This document shows, in pieces, positions 4,366-5,063 of a DNA stretch of 5,063 nt. Under the pieces are notes generated by a model. The model made no database searches. It saw nothing but the letters and a program-made list of their open reading frames with translations, and was not told the origin of the DNA. Numbering within the stretch: position 1 is the first letter of the stretch; every line of letters begins with the position of its first letter. The stretch is from Thermoplasmatota archaeon. Lineage in GTDB: Archaea; Thermoplasmatota; E2; DHVEG-1. A program made the position numbers and the translations under genes. The stretch lies in assembly GCA_030609445.1 (NCBI GenBank), contig JAUWCF010000091.1:1-5063 (forward strand). The letters are read 5' to 3'.

Positions 4366-4932
4366 ATGACACGGAAACGTTCAAGACCAATTCAAAAATC
4401 AAACAAAAAATCAAAGAAGAAAGAAATAATAATCGGAATGATTCTTGTATTTGTTATTATATCAATTTCCATTGCAGGTATCTATGCCAATCAACCAAAA
4501 AAATCGAATGATAAAATTTGGGGTAATGCTCCGGATTTTACCTTATCGACAATTGATGATGAAACTTTTACACTATCTGATAATTATGGAAAAATAATAC
4601 TCATTGATCTTATGGCTGCCTGGTGTACTTGGTGTCTCCCCCAAATGGAGGAATTGGAAGCAGTTTCAGAAGAAAAAGGAAATGAAATTGTAATCATATC
4701 AGTTGGTGTCGATCAAAGGGAATCATTTAATGATATTCAAGATACATTTGGGAAGTATACAGACAAATGGACATTTGTACTTGACAATAATGATGAAAAT
4801 GTTGCAACTAACTATGATGTTAATGGTATTCCCAGATTAGTTTTTATCAATAAAGAAGGCGATGTTGCATTTTCCCATGAAGGATTGATAAGTAAAGAAG
4901 ATATCATTAATGAAATTAATAACATCAAATAA
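4366..4932 (+). CDS. Membrane-anchored TlpA/ResA-like thiol-disulfide oxidoreductase
   Basis: This 188-residue protein begins with a strongly basic segment (residues 3-19) followed by one hydrophobic stretch, about 21-40 (IIIGMILVFVIISISIAGIY). This predicts an N-in signal anchor with the catalytic domain outside the cell membrane. No lipobox cysteine is visible. The domain has the redoxin/TlpA order: APDFTLSTIDD (55-65), LSDNYGKIILIDLMAAWC, active site W86-C87-T88-W89-C90, VIISVGVDQ (109-117), and cis-proline P156 in GIPRLVFINKEG. Family members reduce or oxidise disulfides in exported proteins, for example apocytochrome c in ResA/CcmG or general folding; the target here is unknown. It follows the cytosolic thioredoxin by 28 nt with no clear promoter, so both are likely on one mRNA. 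The ribosome binding site is weak (AGGT at 4358-4361, 4 nt from ATG) and lies in the palindrome TAGGTACCTA. The electron partner may be the membrane protein begun downstream, but this is only position-based. Confidence 0.88.
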   Translation: MTRKRSRPIQKSNKKSKKKEIIIGMILVFVIISISIAGIYANQPKKSNDKIWGNAPDFTLSTIDDETFTLSDNYGKIILIDLMAAWCTWCLPQMEELEAVSEEKGNEIVIISVGVDQRESFNDIQDTFGKYTDKWTFVLDNNDENVATNYDVNGIPRLVFINKEGDVAFSHEGLISKEDIINEINNIK

Positions 4933-4940
4933 AATATCGA

Positions 4941-4955
4941 TATATTTAATATAGA
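4941..4955 (+). promoter_or_regulatory. Candidate TATA element before the last gene
   Basis: TATATTTAATATAGA lies about 55-65 nt upstream of the ATG at 5005. A transcription start near 4973 would give a leader of about 30 nt that includes the GGAG site. The whole spacer is AT-rich, and a perfect 10-bp palindrome, ATATCGATAT (4934-4943), overlaps its start. The gene may instead be read from the upstream operon. Confidence 0.3.
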
Positions 4956-5004
4956 TATCTTAATTACTAATGAATCTGGAAGCAAAATTATAAGGAGAAT
5001 AAAT

Positions 5005-5063
5005 ATGAAGCAAACATTAAAAACGGTTTTATATGGATTATTTTTATTCAGTATTTTAAGTAT
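5005..5063 (+). CDS. Start of a gene with a hydrophobic N terminus (cut by window end)
   Basis: An ATG 7 nt after a good Shine-Dalgarno (AGGAG, 4993-4997) opens a reading frame that runs without a stop to the end of the window. The 19 visible residues are MKQTLKTVLYGLFLFSILS: two lysines, then a hydrophobic run. This is the form of a secretory signal peptide or a first transmembrane helix. Too little is seen to name a family. Its place 72 nt behind a membrane-anchored TlpA-like protein makes an exported or membrane redox partner, such as a CcdA-type protein, possible, but nothing in the residues shows that. Confidence 0.7.
   Translation, partial: MKQTLKTVLYGLFLFSILS

Noticed and set aside
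4934..4943. ATATCGATAT palindrome after the TlpA-like stop
   Set aside because: It is short and lies in very AT-rich DNA, where such palindromes are common by chance. It has no stem-loop capacity and no T tract.

Overview
The window looks archaeal, AT-rich and chromosomal. Several genes have TATA-like boxes centred about 28-32 nt upstream of their start codon with no ribosome binding site between, which is the leaderless arrangement common in archaea. Other genes carry GGTGG, GAGG or GGAG Shine-Dalgarno sequences. The protein families (tandem-CBS protein, PfkB kinase, SAMHD1-like HD hydrolase, TrmB-like regulator with a GGYYHLY wing, thioredoxin with a charged N-terminal helix) also fit an archaeon. 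A euryarchaeal or Thermoplasmatota-like source is my guess and is not proven by the sequence. No mobile element, CRISPR array, tRNA or rRNA was seen.

Layout. Positions 85-1619 (+) hold a probable two-gene operon: a tandem-CBS protein, then 20 nt later a PfkB/ribokinase-family kinase. Positions 1620-1810 are a convergent intergenic region with a perfect 10-bp hairpin, a longer inverted repeat and T tracts for both directions. Positions 1811-3067 (-) encode a SAMHD1-like HD-domain phosphohydrolase. A divergent intergenic region (3068-3220) has candidate promoters in both directions. From 3221 to the end there is a thiol-redox neighbourhood: a glutaredoxin-like CVKC protein (+), a small cysteine-rich winged-helix regulator (-) whose stop codon abuts the glutaredoxin stop, a divergently transcribed thioredoxin (+), a membrane-anchored TlpA/ResA-like protein (+), and the first codons of another gene with a hydrophobic N terminus (+, cut by the window end).

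The most interesting part is 3838-3930. The regulator and the thioredoxin are divergent, and the two start codons I prefer lie exactly 46 nt either side of the centre of a perfect TTGTGCA-N7-TGCACAA palindrome. A TATA-like box sits 17-18 nt from the centre on each side. This looks like one shared operator controlling two mirror-image, nearly leaderless promoters. The regulator has six cysteines in 119 residues, including a CGLC pair just after its recognition helix. I infer a thiol-based redox switch that controls its own gene and the thioredoxin operon. It resembles in layout, but not in protein length, the SurR/Pdo pair of Pyrococcus. The longest open reading frames for both genes would run across this promoter, so I shortened both. 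The thioredoxin also has a strong internal GGAGG before Met26 and could yield two forms.
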